Assembly (NCBI RefSeq): GCF_014844055.1
Contig: NZ_CP062167.1
Span: 3,323,501-3,387,500, forward strand
DNA length: 64,000 nucleotides
DNA from: Aureimonas sp. OT7
GTDB lineage: Bacteria; Pseudomonadota; Alphaproteobacteria; Rhizobiales; Rhizobiaceae
Reading direction: 5' to 3'
In this document: in pieces, positions 63,394 through 64,000 of the stretch
How the letters are laid out: every line of letters begins with the position of its first letter
Position numbering within the stretch: the stretch's first letter is position 1
Notes under the pieces: model-generated
What the model saw: only the letters and a program-made list of their open reading frames with translations
Database searches by the model: none
What the model was told of the DNA's origin: nothing
Translations under genes and position numbers: made by a program

Positions 63394-64000
63394 CGCGCGG
63401 CCGCACCTTCCGGCGCCTCGCCTGTAACCGTCACTGCCGCACCGTCGGACAGGCGCTGGACACCCTGCACGACGACACGATCCCCCGATGTCAGGCCGCC
63501 ATCGACGAACCAGCCGCCGTCACTGCGTTCGCGCGTCTCGATGCGGCGCTGCTCCACGGTACCGCCGTCTGCGAGGACGTAGACATAGGCGCCCTCGCGG
63601 TCGCGCAGCACCGCCGTCTGCGGTACGAACAGGCGCACTTCCGGGTCGGCCGCGCCGATATGCAGCGTCACGAACTGCCCCGGCAGCAGGATGCGATCGG
63701 CATTCTCGAAGGTCGCGCGCAATGTCAGCGTGCCGGTCTGCGGATCGACCTCGTTGGAGACGAAGCTGATGCGCCCGCCTCCACCGTAGTCCGTACCATT
63801 CGGGAGCCGCAGGCCGAGGGCGATGTCGGCCGGATCGATTGTGTCCAGCGCCTGCCCATATCGCTGCCGCAGCGACACCATCACGCCTTCGGGGAGGGCG
63901 AAGGCGACATGGACCGGGTCGGTCTGCACCACGCGCGCCAGCACGCCAGAGCCCGAACCGACGAGATTGCCCTGCGTGATGAGGGGAATGCCGATCCGGC
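63390..64000 (-). CDS. RND efflux periplasmic adaptor, 5' end beyond the window
   Basis: Partial: about 203 C-terminal codons; the frame stays open to the window edge ([18 protein letters not shown] lies in the last bases). Segments [34 protein letters not shown] and [15 protein letters not shown] match the beta-barrel and membrane-proximal parts of AcrA/MexA-type adaptors. Stop overlaps the pump start by four bases. Confidence 0.93.
   Translation of the reverse strand, partial: RIGIPLITQGNLVGSGSGVLARVVQTDPVHVAFALPEGVMVSLRQRYGQALDTIDPADIALGLRLPNGTDYGGGGRISFVSNEVDPQTGTLTLRATFENADRILLPGQFVTLHIGAADPEVRLFVPQTAVLRDREGAYVYVLADGGTVEQRRIETRERSDGGWFVDGGLTSGDRVVVQGVQRLSDGAAVTVTGEAPEGAAAR

Noticed and set aside
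1..64000. CRISPR array, insertion sequences, prophage or secondary-metabolite clusters
   Set aside because: No regularly spaced repeats, transposase, phage structural genes or NRPS/PKS domains were seen on either strand.

Overview
The window is about 64 kb of GC-rich DNA from an alphaproteobacterium, most likely a member of the Hyphomicrobiales (Rhizobiales). Signs of this are the DUF3297 gene, the tRNA-Met sequence, the many ABC-type uptake systems, Tat-exported binding proteins and a rhizobial-style haem receptor. Genus cannot be resolved by eye. Almost all DNA is coding, in long operons with ATGA-type overlaps.

Layout. (1) 1-1656: chromosomal backbone with an L-idonate-type dehydrogenase, a DUF3297 gene and a complete tRNA-Met(CAT). 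(2) 1661-41973: a roughly 40 kb block of catabolic and transport genes bounded by a 48-base direct repeat of the 3' end of tRNA-Met (complete gene on the left; isolated fragment with 3 mismatches at 41926-41973). I read this as an old tRNA-integrated genomic island without a recognisable integrase. Its left half (1.8-24.3 kb) encodes a GMC oxidoreductase, a dipeptide-type ABC importer with two binding proteins, an amidase, an acetylpolyamine-amidohydrolase-like deacetylase, a TetR regulator, an atypical amidohydrolase, a PYROXD2-like flavoprotein, an acyl-CoA ligase, an aldehyde dehydrogenase, a class III aminotransferase, a thiolase and a fused enoyl-CoA hydratase/3-hydroxyacyl-CoA dehydrogenase. 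Together these can import an N-acylated amine, remove the acyl group, transaminate, oxidise to the acid, activate with CoA and beta-oxidise. Three matching palindromes in its control regions suggest one regulon. Its right half (24.5-41.6 kb) holds a GntR regulator, an (R)-amine-transaminase-like enzyme, drug/metabolite exporters, a hydantoinase/oxoprolinase A-B-B' operon, a divergent GroEL-like chaperonin, a spermidine/putrescine-type ABC importer, a second class III aminotransferase and another GntR regulator. Two identical CTGTGATCACAG palindromes mark its two control regions.

(3) 42.0-51.7 kb: backbone genes. These include GreA-like and Rnk-like proteins, a flavin-nucleotide stress protein, a TonB-dependent haem/transferrin-type receptor with AT-rich palindromes upstream, small unknown proteins, a cobalamin riboswitch controlling mesX-mesD (a folate-independent methionine synthase system), a candidate small RNA, an attachment-protein homologue and a CsbD/DUF883-like stress protein. 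(4) 51.7-60.2 kb: a HisD paralogue with altered metal ligands, a second polyamine-type ABC importer and an SDR dehydrogenase (possibly for a sulfonated or other polyol). Next to it is a damaged sulfonate-type ABC locus in which the start of a permease is fused in frame to the back half of a FAD/NAD(P)-binding protein. (5) 60.2-64.0 kb: an RND efflux pump and the 3' part of its adaptor gene, which runs off the window.
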